The translations under genes and the position numbers were made by a program. The notes under the pieces are model-generated. The model saw only the letters and a program-made list of their open reading frames with translations. It did not search any database and was not told the origin of the DNA. Shown here one piece after another: positions 45,543 through 56,788 of a stretch of 64,000 nt of DNA (positions are counted from its first letter, which is position 1; each line of letters starts with the position of its first letter). Origin of the DNA: Owenia fusiformis (lineage: Eukaryota; Annelida; Polychaeta; Sabellida; Oweniidae); NCBI GenBank assembly GCA_903813345.2, contig CAIIXF020000007.1:38154759-38218758 (forward strand), read 5' to 3'.

Positions 45543-48500
45543 ATGTATGACTTAGGAAAAGAAATAACAAAACAGACGGAAGTAGAAAAACAAGCTACAC
45601 TAATGTGTGATTTGGGTAAAGAATATGCAGATTTGGCAAAAGAAACCCGGGAAGGTTGGCATTTCAACTATGCAACAGCTCTGTACAATGCCGCTTTGCA
45701 ACGATTAAGAAAGATTAAAGCAGGAAACGAGGTAATCTTAGCTGATCGTTTTGATTATATACAGAAACAACTGCAACAATTAGAAACGGGCCTCCTTGAG
45801 ACAGTATTCAAAGAGAACAAGGAACCCCTCAGAAAGAGCAGAGAAAGGTACAGAGGTGTTTTAGAAGGCATTCGAAAATATTCAAAAGAGGCGATACAGA
45901 ATATTCACACGAAAGACATGTTGATAGACTCCGTGACGTTCGAGATGAATGAAAAATGCCAAAGAAGAACGATCGAAAATAGTAAATGTTACTATGATAC
46001 TCTGACGAGTAAGATCATAGAATTACACAAGCTCATGATAGATGACTGTATTTCAGTTCTAGGTCGTCCAAACTGTAGGTTTGCAATAATAGGCTTAGGA
46101 TCGTTAGCTCGGAAAGAGGTAACCGCATGGTCTGACCTCGAATCAGCAATTTTGTATGACCCAACTGGTAAATCAAATGAGGAAATTGAGAAATTAAAAC
46201 GCGATTTTAGAATGCTTGTTCATTATTTACATCTGAAGATTATCAATCTCGGTGAAACGAAGATCAATGCCCTGGATATTCCCGTTCTTTGCGATTTCAA
46301 TAGTAAACTACCAAATGGTGTCAAGGATAATGATTTTTATGATGAAATAACCCCACAGGGTCTTTGTTTTGATGGTTCCCTGCCAAAAGCTAGTAAAATA
46401 CCCTTCGGTAGGCGATCTACAAAACACCCTACAAAACAAGACACTTTAGAGTTGATTATGACCCTTGATGAAATGTCTCAATGTCAGATTGGAGAAGTCT
46501 CTCTCAAGGAAGGTTATCATCTTAGCGATGTACTTTTAACATCTACTCTGATCACTGGGGATGAATCATTGTGGAACGAGTACAATGAAAAGGTCCACGA
46601 AATACTTTCCTCTCGTTCAACCATTGACCCAAAACTGTCTGTGGGTAAACAAAGGGGAATAGAAACGTTAGGGGAAGATTTAAAGGCTAACCTCACCAAA
46701 CCTCTTACGCCAAATGTATTCAATAAAACGATGCGTGCAAAACACAATATTTACCGATTTGCAACCATATCAATAAATATTCTCAAGTTATTACATCATT
46801 GTCGATCATTTTCTCCCCTTGATATTCTCGATGAGTTACATTTAAAGCAAGTGCTCTCAGAGAGCGCTAAAACAGATTTACAACTCATGGTATGCATGGC
46901 CATCAACATGCGCCATCTAGTATATGGTAGATGTGGCCAACAACGAGAAATGATATCTTTTATAACCAGACCATCTCGAGATGAATTAATTACCGCCTAT
47001 GATTATGTATCAGTAAGAGATTATGCACCCGCTATTTTTCGATTTTATGCCACACTCATTCCGTGGACAGATTTTTTGTTGTATAACTACTGTTTTAATG
47101 ACCTTCCAACTTGCAAGCACCCATCTAGCTATATCGACTTGAATCCTCAAACAACTGCAGCTATACAAAAAGAGATGTATATGTTTCAAGGCGTGATTAA
47201 TTCTCTTGAATGCCAAAAATTCAATGTTATACAAAATGATACGGAAAATAAAGAAAAATGTGTCCCACATTTGTCACGGGGGGATTCTAATAAATCTACC
47301 AATACAGATTTACAAGAAGAAGAGACTTCTGCAAAGAATTCAGATACTTTTGCAAGGTTAGACGCTATTAGTGACGCGTATTTTGGAAAATGTGAGTTTG
47401 ATAAAGCGATTCAATATCACAAAGAGAGTCTCGCCATGAAGAGAACAATACACGGTAATTATCCTCATCCTGACATAGCATCTACATTGGGGAATCTTGG
47501 TAACACATATCGCAGTAAAGGTGAGTTTAATAAAGCGATTCAATATCACAAAGAGAGTCTTGCCATGAAGAGAACAATACACGGTAATCATCCTCATCCT
47601 GATATTGCATCTACATTAGGGAATCTTGGTAACGCATTTGGCAGTAAAGGTGAGTTTGATAAAGCGATTCAATATCACAAAGAGAGTCTTGCCATGATGA
47701 GAACAATACACGGTTATCATCCGCATCCTGTTATAGCATCTACATTGGCGAGTCTTGGTAACGCATACAAAAGTAAAGGTGAGTTTGATAAAGCGATTCA
47801 ATATCACAATGAGAGTCTTGCAATGCAGAGAACAATACATGGCAATCATCCTCATCCTGACCTAGCATCTACATTGGGGAATCTTGGCATCGCATATAAC
47901 AGTAAAGGTGAGTTTGATAAAGCAATCAAATGTTACAAGGAGTGTCTTGTGATGCAGAGAACAATACACGGTAATCATCCTCATCCTGGCATAGCATCTT
48001 CATTGGGGAATCTTGGTAACACATATGACAGTAAAGGTGAGTTTGATAAAGCGATTCAATATCACAAGGAGAGTCTTGCCATGGAGAGAACAATAAATGG
48101 TGATCATCCTCATCCTGGCATAGCATCTTCATTGGTGAATCTTGGTAACACATACGACAGTAAAGGTGAGTTTGATAAAGCGATTCAATATCACAATGAG
48201 AGTCTTGCCATGCAGAGAACAATACATGGTAATCATCCTCATCCTAACATAGCATCTACATTGGTGAATCTTGGTAGCTCATACTATAAAAAGGGCGATC
48301 ACACTCAAAGTCTGCAATATTATACACAATCCCTCATCATCCTGAAACAGATCCATGGTGATCAACCTCACCCGGCTATAGCAAGTATATTAAGTAACAT
48401 TGGTGTTGTATGTAGTGATACAGGGGACAATGAGAAAGCTTTACAGTACTTTACAGAAGGTCTCGCCATGAAGAGACAGATATATGGTAATCAACCTCAT

Positions 48501-48722
48501 CCCAACATAGCTTCTACATTACACAACATCGGTATTGTATACGATCGAACACACAAATATGCTGACGCACTCAAGAATTTTTATGAAGCTCGTGGCATGT
48601 TGAAAAAGATACACGGTGATAATCCTCATCCTGATTACCAAGTTGTACTTCGTGCTATTAACTCAACAGAACAACTGCTAACGAGATGCATATTCATTAT
48701 GTTTGCGTCCATGCACACGTAG
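45543..48722 (+). CDS. DUF294/GlnD-like nucleotidyltransferase with C-terminal TPR array (paralogue B, 1059 aa)
   Basis: Same architecture and start context as 6615-9539, with the nucleotidyltransferase motif GSLARKE (186-192) and WSDLE (196-200) unchanged. The C-terminal array has ten TPRs: seven of the KGEF/KCEF type, then GDHTQ, GDNEK and HKYAD. The 85-residue size difference from A equals two repeats of about 43, through net change in two places (A has four KGEF-type and an extra GDN repeat). The KGEF repeats are very alike at DNA level (gtaaaggtgagtttgataaa recurs), so unequal crossing-over within the array is likely. The C-terminal sequence is conserved in both. Upstream acceptor-like tattttcag is present as in A. 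Substrate and role are unknown. Confidence 0.85.
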   Translation: MYDLGKEITKQTEVEKQATLMCDLGKEYADLAKETREGWHFNYATALYNAALQRLRKIKAGNEVILADRFDYIQKQLQQLETGLLETVFKENKEPLRKSRERYRGVLEGIRKYSKEAIQNIHTKDMLIDSVTFEMNEKCQRRTIENSKCYYDTLTSKIIELHKLMIDDCISVLGRPNCRFAIIGLGSLARKEVTAWSDLESAILYDPTGKSNEEIEKLKRDFRMLVHYLHLKIINLGETKINALDIPVLCDFNSKLPNGVKDNDFYDEITPQGLCFDGSLPKASKIPFGRRSTKHPTKQDTLELIMTLDEMSQCQIGEVSLKEGYHLSDVLLTSTLITGDESLWNEYNEKVHEILSSRSTIDPKLSVGKQRGIETLGEDLKANLTKPLTPNVFNKTMRAKHNIYRFATISINILKLLHHCRSFSPLDILDELHLKQVLSESAKTDLQLMVCMAINMRHLVYGRCGQQREMISFITRPSRDELITAYDYVSVRDYAPAIFRFYATLIPWTDFLLYNYCFNDLPTCKHPSSYIDLNPQTTAAIQKEMYMFQGVINSLECQKFNVIQNDTENKEKCVPHLSRGDSNKSTNTDLQEEETSAKNSDTFARLDAISDAYFGKCEFDKAIQYHKESLAMKRTIHGNYPHPDIASTLGNLGNTYRSKGEFNKAIQYHKESLAMKRTIHGNHPHPDIASTLGNLGNAFGSKGEFDKAIQYHKESLAMMRTIHGYHPHPVIASTLASLGNAYKSKGEFDKAIQYHNESLAMQRTIHGNHPHPDLASTLGNLGIAYNSKGEFDKAIKCYKECLVMQRTIHGNHPHPGIASSLGNLGNTYDSKGEFDKAIQYHKESLAMERTINGDHPHPGIASSLVNLGNTYDSKGEFDKAIQYHNESLAMQRTIHGNHPHPNIASTLVNLGSSYYKKGDHTQSLQYYTQSLIILKQIHGDQPHPAIASILSNIGVVCSDTGDNEKALQYFTEGLAMKRQIYGNQPHPNIASTLHNIGIVYDRTHKYADALKNFYEARGMLKKIHGDNPHPDYQVVLRAINSTEQLLTRCIFIMFASMHT

Positions 48723-49399
48723 ACATTGAGATCCTTCTAAAATGGTGTTCCAGCGAATGCATATTTAGACAATATTTAGACATATTTAGATATTTTTAAA
48801 ACAAGTACCATCATGTACAACGCTCAAATGTGAACAGGTGAATAAATTAAACCAGAGCTTATTTGTCTAGGGTTTATTTATTTATTCTCCAGCTGTGTAT
48901 TTAACAAAATTATATTGATTTTGCTCTGATGATGAACTGCCCAAGAAAACTTAAACATTTTATCTTAGTTGTTTCGAAATTTAAGTTGTTTCAAAACTGA
49001 TCCTTGTGTTCAACATGATTTATTTTTGAAAGCGATGACCTAAAACGTTAATTTATTCTTTTTTCGTTCTTATTTTTTTAGCTCAAATTGATCAGCATCC
49101 ATATTATTTTACAAATTGTTATTTGTCTCGGGACTTTATCTTCGAGAGGAGTTTATCTTCGGGAGAACTTTATCCTCGGGAGGACTTAAGTCCTGTTGTC
49201 GCACAAACCTTCAGGTGTAATAATCTTAATATTTCTGCTATTCTTTAGCATACATATACAGTGAAACCTGTACATCCGAACACCTCTCTTATATTTAGTC
49301 TAGTGTACTGGTATACAAACCTTCAGGTGTAAAATAATTTAAGCATGTGTACTATTCCTTAGAACATATATACAGTGAAACCTGTATATTCGAACACCT

Positions 49400-51234
49400 C
49401 TCTTATCCGAACATCTCTCAATGTCGCTACTTTTTCTATGCCATGTTTATAAAACCTTGACATGCAAACACCTGCTAAACTTAGCACTTTTTGCCGGTTT
49501 CAGAGGCGCTCTGAACAGACCGGTTTAACTGTACTGTTACTCACATGTTTGTGTTATTTTGAATGATATACTTGGAAACGATTTTGATCAATTAAAATTG
49601 GGAAAATTGGGAAACTCGTTGAAATTTGGCTGAAGCCAAAGAGAACGTTGCTATACTGTATTCAATTATTAGATATTAAGCTAAAATATACATTTAGTAT
49701 CTTGTTCATCAGATTTTGTGATTCATGTATTGCATAATATGGTTGTTTTATGTAAATATGCTATATTTGTATTATGGACAATTCTATGTAAATTACACGT
49801 TTTTAATATTTAACTGAACTAGCCTACATGTATAAGGTTAGAAAGGTCCACCGCGCTAAAGAAATGATGTCAATTTTAGATGTTAACCCTTATGCGGGCG
49901 GGGATGGGACAATAAACCAAAAATTGTGTTCTGTGTTACTTTGCTTTAACCTACTTTTGACCTCACTTGTCCTACTTTTTGAGATTTTAGTGATTCTCCC
50001 TCAATAGTTTTGAATGAGTTTTATAACATACTGTAACGACCCTTGGGCACGTCCGTCGGGGAGTTGTAGTGTACCGAGCCAGATACTAGACCTAAAATGG
50101 AGTTTGTTAATCCAATACCCCATATGGGAATCGAACCCAGTACCTTCCACTCTCGCGTCAGACTTTTGAGATCTTAATAAACCTCTCTCGATAGTTTTGA
50201 ATGAATTTTATAACATGGTAACTTGTATCTCTTCAACTTTGGAAACGCTGGGGATAGGGTCATTCCGACCCCCTCTCCCGTTATTTTATGAAAAAACACG
50301 CTGTCCGCATTAGGGTTGATATTTTTCAAAATTATTTTTTATGTTATTTCAAAATGTCGAAAGTGAGTAAGTTGATTTGGGCATCGAAACCTAAGAAAAT
50401 AAATGCTCATGTAGCGTAAAATTCAGTTAAATATTTAAACCTTGAATTGTAAAAAAAAATTTACAACAGGGTGAGCGCAAACAAACAATATCCAAGTTTT
50501 ATGATAAATATCATAAGATACTAATATTTATTCCATAGTTAGCATGATATTCATAGGATAACATGTGAAAATAAAAACGTTTTTTTGTAATCAGTGGTAA
50601 AATATGATATTTTTGACAAATTTTCACTTAACCATAACATAAGGTTTTTTAGCCATGACATACGACGTCGTATGCGATGGTTTATGGATTTTTGCTACTT
50701 CAGACTCAAAACGAGACTAAGTGTCAACATCGCCGGATCGTTTGGAAATTCAAATTAAATAACTTAATTTCCGACGATTCTGATGATGACTTTAACTATG
50801 GAATAAAAAGAACATCCTCTATTTATCCGATGGATACTAAATATATATGGGGATAACGACACAAGATAATTTTGATATGCGCGTCTTAAATCGTATCCGA
50901 TCCATATGACGTGATATCCAATCGTATCCGACGGATACTATTAAGATTATTTTTTGAAAAAATGTGAAAATGCTGCGCTCACTCGTGGAAATTGACGACA
51001 TCCACTCATGGATAAAAATGGTATCCCTCAAAAAGCATAGGATATCCTCTATATATTCAATCATGCCATGCATTAATATCATTTTAAAGATAAATCATTT
51101 GTTAACAATATGACACCATCCTATTTAAAACTACTACAGTATTTGTTTTTTGTGGAGAATGAGGTGTCATGAGCGAAAAAAAATTATTTACTTCGGACTT
51201 CCAAATTGTTGAGAATCGTTTAATTATTTTTTTT
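49400..51234. other. 3' flank of TPR gene B; repeat-flanked tRNA fragment; no other gene seen
   Basis: A block with tagttttgaatgagttttataacat occurs twice (about 49978-50030 and 50164-50213). Between the copies, minus strand 50112-50160 carries GGGTTCGATTCCCA, a tRNA T-arm/B-box-like piece followed by TATGGGGTATT. The rest is AT-rich and shares only patches with copy A. Confidence 0.5.
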
Positions 51235-53336
51235 ATTAATTATCAATTGTGCATTACTCTTAAACAAATGTAGAATGATTCAATCAAACATACTGAGTGC
51301 AGCTGCCGACTGCTAAGTGAAGCAGTAATACAAATAGCTTTTTTATAAATCAATTGTGCATTACTCTTTAAATTTATAATGATCCAATCAAACATATTGA
51401 GTGCAGCTGCCGACTGCTAAGTGAAGCAGTAATACAAATAGCTTTTTTATAAATCAATTGTGCATTACTCTTTAAATTTATAATGATCCAATCAAACATA
51501 TTGAGTGCAGCTGCCGACTGCTAAGTGAAGCAGTAATACAAATAGCTTTTTTATAAATCAATTGTGCATTACTCTTTAAATTTATAATGATCCAATCAAA
51601 CATATTGAGTGCAGCTGCCGACTGCTAAGTGAAGCAGTAATACAAATAGCTTTTTTATAAATCAATTGTGCATTACTCTTAAATAAATCTATAATGACTC
51701 AATCAAACATATTGAGTGCAGCTGTCGACTGCTATGTGAAGCAGTAATACAAATAGCTTTTTTATAAATCAATTGTGCATTACTCTTAAATAAATCTATA
51801 ATGACTCAATCAAACATATTGAGTGCAGCTGCCGACTGCTAAGTGAAGCAGTAATACAAATAGCTTTTTTATAAATCAATTGTGCATTACTCTTAAATAA
51901 ATCTATAATGACTCAATCAAACATATTGAGTGCAGCTGCCGACTGCTAAGTGAAGCAGTAATACAAATAGCTTTTTTATAAATCAATTGTGCATTACTCT
52001 TAAATAAATCTATAATGACTCAATCAAACATATTGAGTGCAGCTGTCGACTGCTATGTGAAGCAGTAATACAAATAGCTTTTTTATAAATCAATTGTGCA
52101 TTACTCTTAAATAAATCTATAATGACTCAATCAAACATATTGAGTGCAGCTGTCGACTGCTAAGTGAAGCAGTAATACAAATAGCTTTTTTATAAATCAA
52201 TTGTGCATTACTCTTAAATAAATCTATAATGACTCAATCAAACATATTGAGTGCAGCTGTCGACTGCTAAGTGAAGCAGTAATACAAATAGCTTTTTTAT
52301 AAATCAATTGTGCATTACTCTTTAAATTTATAATGATCCAATCAAACATATTGAGTGCAGCTGTCGACTGCTAAGTGAAGCAGTAATACAAATAGCTTTT
52401 TTTATAAATCAATTGTGCATTACTCTTAAACAAATGTATAATGATCCAATCAAACATATTGAGTGCAGCTGCCGACTGCTAAGTGAAGCAGTAATACAAA
52501 TAGCTTTTTTATAAATCAATTGTGCATTACTCTTAAATAAATCTATAATGACTCAATCAAACATATTGAGTGCAGCTGTCGACTGCTAAGTGAAGCAGTA
52601 ATACAAATAGCTTTTTTATAAATCAATTGTGCATTACTCTTAAATAAATCTATAATGACTCAATCAAACATATTGAGTGCAGCTGTCGACTGCTATGTGA
52701 AGCAGTAATACAAATAGCTTTTTTATAAATCAATTGTGCATTACTCTTAAATAAATCTATAATGACTCAATCAAACATATTGAGTGCAGCTGTCGACTGC
52801 TAAGTGAAGCAGTAATACAAATAGCTTTTTTATAAATCAATTGTGCATTACTCTTTAAATTTATAATGATCCAATCAAACATATTGAGTGCAGCTGTCGA
52901 CTGCTAAGTGAAGCAGTAATACAAATAGCTTTTTTATAAATCAATTGTGCATTACTCTTAAATAAATCTATAATGACTCAATCAAACATATTGAGTGCAG
53001 CTGCCGACTGCTAAGTGAAGCAGTAATACAAATAGCTTTTTTATAAATCAATTGTGCATTACTCTTAAATAAATCTATAATGACTCAATCAAACATATTG
53101 AGTGCAGCTGCCGACTGCTAAGTGAAGCAGTAATACAAATAGCTTTTTTATAAATCAATTGTGCATTACTCTTAAATAAATCTATAATGACTCAATCAAA
53201 CATATTGAGTGCAGCTGCCGACTGCTAAGTGAAGCAGTAATACAAATAGCTTTTTTATAAATCAATTGTGCATTACTCTTTAAATTTATAATGATCCAAT
53301 CAAACATATTGAGTGCAGCTGCCGACTGCTAAGTGA
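51235..53336. repeat. Satellite array of 104- and 107-bp units, about 20 copies
   Basis: The units contain aacatattgagtgcagctg, then ccgactgctaagtgaagcagt and aatagcttttttataaatca. Two subtypes differ at ctttaaatttataatgatcc (104 bp) versus cttaaataaatctataatgactc (107 bp). A second variable site is cagctgCcgac/cagctgTcgac (the latter makes a SalI site), and a third is ctaag/ctatg. ACTGCT-aagtga-AGCAGT forms a short hairpin in each unit. The array sits where copy A has no such sequence. Confidence 0.95.
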
Positions 53337-53645
53337 AGGGAAATTCGGGAATTCGAATTGAAGTCACTCATCTTCAAACTTGGGGATTGTTTATTTTGGT
53401 CCGCCCTGTATATATGTATACTGTGCATATCTTTATGTACAGTAGATTTCATACATGTACCATTGAATGTATTGTAAATGTAGACGCATTAACCTGTAAT
53501 GTATTGCTTTGATAAAAATTGATTTAATAAATACAGAAAATATGACCCATAGAACCACCTGTTTCGTTAATAACATGCACGTGGTACACCATCTACACAA
53601 GTTTGGTAACCAGAAAACCCTTTTGGATCACTTTTCAAATAATGT

Positions 53646-53846
53646 TTATAATTTGTCATTAGAAATCATCATTTTCTTCAGGTCGGTGCTCAGATATGAC
53701 ATACATTCATGAATGTCATTTACCCCAAGCCCACCCATACGGTTTTTCAAGAATAAGCTCTCCCTTTCAATGTTTGCATTATTTTTACCGATTGAATATA
53801 AAGGGATAAGAAAAAGATTCCTTGGAGTAGCAGTCCCTAGGATCAT
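53646..53846 (-). pseudogene. Retroelement reverse-transcriptase C-terminal remnant (copy B)
   Basis: Minus-strand frame with LIPLYSIGKNNANIERESLF, then KNRMGGLGVNDIHECMSYLS. Better preserved than its mate at 18680-18900. Pattern as in non-LTR RT C-terminal parts (ER-x-LF-x2-R-x-GGLG). Short and without a catalytic box. Confidence 0.5.
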
Positions 53847-55174
53847 AGAAGTTCACGAACAAACTATTCTAAAACGTGTTAAGCGTGATCTATACACACG
53901 GGCTCACGTGTTTTGAGGGCAGCCAAGACGATTGTTTTTCCAAGATTAACATTGAAGATATACGTGTAGATCTTCGGCATGACTAATGTGAAAGAATAAC
54001 AATTTAATGTAACCTTAACTAAAAAAAAAATTACATGTTAATGAGACCATCACCATTTAATCTGACCCAGACCAGTATATGCACCTTTTGCAGTCGAATA
54101 TAAATGATGATTATATGGCCGAATATGATTGTATTTTGTGTGTACCCAGCTTTGAATTGAAAACTTGTCTTTGACTGGATATTTATTACATCTGGTATCA
54201 TTGATACGATTGTGTCGTTCGCTTTTTCAATTCGCGATAAGATATTATTCTCCAACATGTGATTTTCACATAGGGTCAAGATTGCAGTTAAAATCCAATT
54301 TAGGACCATTTCAACGTTTCATTTCATAATTAATATATTCAAGGGCATATCTAGCTCAGCGAAACAGTGCTCAGTGTTCATTGGAGTCTTGTCCAGCTTG
54401 CCGTTACAAGATAATGATACGGTGACCACATCGTTTTTGAGATAACGGAATCTGGAGAGAACTACCAGTGTAACGCTACCTGTTTCAGAAAAAATATTTT
54501 GCTCTTCAGTCTCGAAATTCAATCCGCCATCTCTAAAAATGCTGTTTCTAACCAAACTTGTAAATGTTTCCTGATAGATTAGTACTTACCCTATCGAGAA
54601 TAAACCTTTATTAATTTATCAAACACTAGATTGCGCTGCGACGGGTAAGAAAAGGAGAAAATACTTTTTTATACAGGAAACCAAATAACCAACTTACTAT
54701 ATTCATACCCGCTCCAATCTAGTTGTTCCCTAAGGCTTTACCTTCCGTTATCGATTTTCCCACCTTGTGTTAAAGGAGTATATTTAGTATAAGTGTGTCT
54801 TGGAGGGGGATACAAAACGTATTGATGCTAAACCTGTTCCATGGGACAAACTCCATTTCGACATCGAACAAAATATTGGACTTTTGGACACGGACGCCTT
54901 TCTCATTGAATGTGTCATGGAATTGACATAAAAGTATCTGACTCCCGATGAAAACAAATAAAGGAGCTGGGGAACAATCGTTAAACTCACTGTGGAAAAG
55001 TTTGACTTCTATCAAAGTTGAAAACTTCAGCCCTTGGAAATCAAAGATGGCTACTTATGGGGAAATCTCGTACGACAAAGAGGGCGTTACATAGGTGTAA
55101 GTATGACCTTGTCACATGTTGCTCGTTTAATAACAACAATCATGTCATATGTCTATAACCTAAACAACCATAAT

Positions 55175-56700
55175 GAAAAGTACACGGAAACAGACATCTA
55201 CCTTTGGAGGTTAATCTAACACAATTGTAATATTAGTTACATAATATACTCACCTTTCTGTGCACCAACTACACATTGGAGTAATAGACACGACTTTTAA
55301 ATAATGGATTCCTCTTATATAATATACCAGGTCGACAGCAAGACATTAAAACATATTTGGACATGAGTGAAAGCGTAAAATGTATTTGAGCACTAGAAGT
55401 TAAGCTTCGTGTTTTAAGAGGACTTGAATGTGAATGCGGGGATCGCTTCTCTCTCAATGATTTACTAGCCCTAATGGCTAAAAAGATATTCATATAACAT
55501 TTTTTATAAGCAATTGATCATAACTAATGTGCTTGAATTACTTAATTTAGTTCGTATTCATTCAAGAGCTTAGTTGATAAAATGTCGATAAGAGAGACAT
55601 TCGGTTACCTTCGTATCGTCAATTGAATCTTGATCATCATATTTATCTTCGTGATATCAAGATCCAATATACTTATTTCCTGAAAGAAAGACACAAGATT
55701 AAAACATACTGATTAAGACAAAGTTCTTAGAAACGTTGCTTTCTATATCTGATTTTACCTTTATTAAAGATACGAGATAAATATGTCAGGTATGCCAACC
55801 GGATTATTTTGTTTATTTAGGGGATTAATTTCAGATTTTAGGAATGATTCGAGGTTTGAAGATCTTAATCCTACCGGATTCTGGGCATGCTTGGTAGTTT
55901 AAGACACCCATTAAGCATTTCCGTCCTCAAATCGGTGCTTTTAAGTCCAATCTAAACGATTCAATTCTGTTTGATGGATCGATCTTATATTTTGAGGGAT
56001 GTTTCTTGGTATAAACGTTTAGAACTGACTAGCTTAAAGGAAAAATGTTAAGGGGTTCCGATAAGCTTCCCGTATAAAATGAAAATCTCCCTTTTATAAA
56101 TGTGTGACGATCTATACTGTACCAATGTTATATAAAAGTTAGAGGTGTTGACACAACGACCTCGAGCCTTTGAACCCTTGAGTATTATTCCGGGATCGAG
56201 CCTTTTATACTAAATGGTGAGCAACACCAGAAACGGGCGTTTGATTTGCTAAATGATATGCGTCACCCTTTAAGGCGGACATTTTGCATTTACTATCCCA
56301 AACTTCTTGTTAATAAAGATATGTTTACATGTCACAACCAAAATCGTCGCAAACCGTTTGATGTCAAGATATAAAAAGCTCGAACTGATTATATCCAAAA
56401 CTGTTGATCTAGCAAAAACTCTTCAGTGTAAAAAGTTTGAGTTCGCTTTTATTGTTTCTAGTAATATTGCAATTTTTTCGCAATTTGTAAACAAAACATA
56501 AAGCAAATAAAATTGTCGGTTTTTTAATGCAGTAGTGTTATGTGTGTTAATCATATTCGAGCTACCGCCCTCATTCAAAGTCTAAGAAAATACCCTCGTG
56601 CTAAAATTCTTCAACATTTCATTAAGTCTTGGGTTCACATTCTTGGAAAATTATTTTGCTAATCTTGTGATCTTATAATATTTTCCGACGAAACCGGCTT
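55175..56700. other. No gene seen; upstream of the GPCR
   Basis: Apparently single-copy AT-rich sequence. A small frame at 56307-56501 has no domain. It may hold regulatory DNA for the receptor, but no site can be named. Confidence 0.45.
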
Positions 56701-56707
56701 TTAGCAG

Positions 56708-56716
56708 TATATATAA
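56708..56716 (+). promoter_or_regulatory. TATA box of the GPCR gene
   Basis: TATATATAA lies 81 bases before the ATG at 56789. Initiation would fall near 56740, giving a 5' UTR of about 50 bases without an intron. Confidence 0.55.
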
Positions 56717-56788
56717 GACCAGCATGTCATTCTGAGTGGCATTATCGCTTTGGTGGCTCGGAGTCAAAAGACAATCTCGTTTTGTGAC

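Larger units (their letters stand above)
44392..55174. repeat. Segmental duplication, copy B
   Basis: Direct copy of 4871-20189. It lacks the 11593-18170 element and the 10043-10455 MITE but carries the satellite at 51235-53336 and a tRNA-fragment-bearing insert at about 49978-50213. It lies just downstream of the OTU gene. Confidence 0.9.

Noticed and set aside
51235-53336. CRISPR-like array
   Set aside because: Units are contiguous and repeat over their whole length; there are no unique spacers. It is a satellite in a eukaryotic genome.
56750-56788. GPCR start at 56750
   Set aside because: That codon is TTG; the first ATG in frame is at 56789, well placed after the TATA box.
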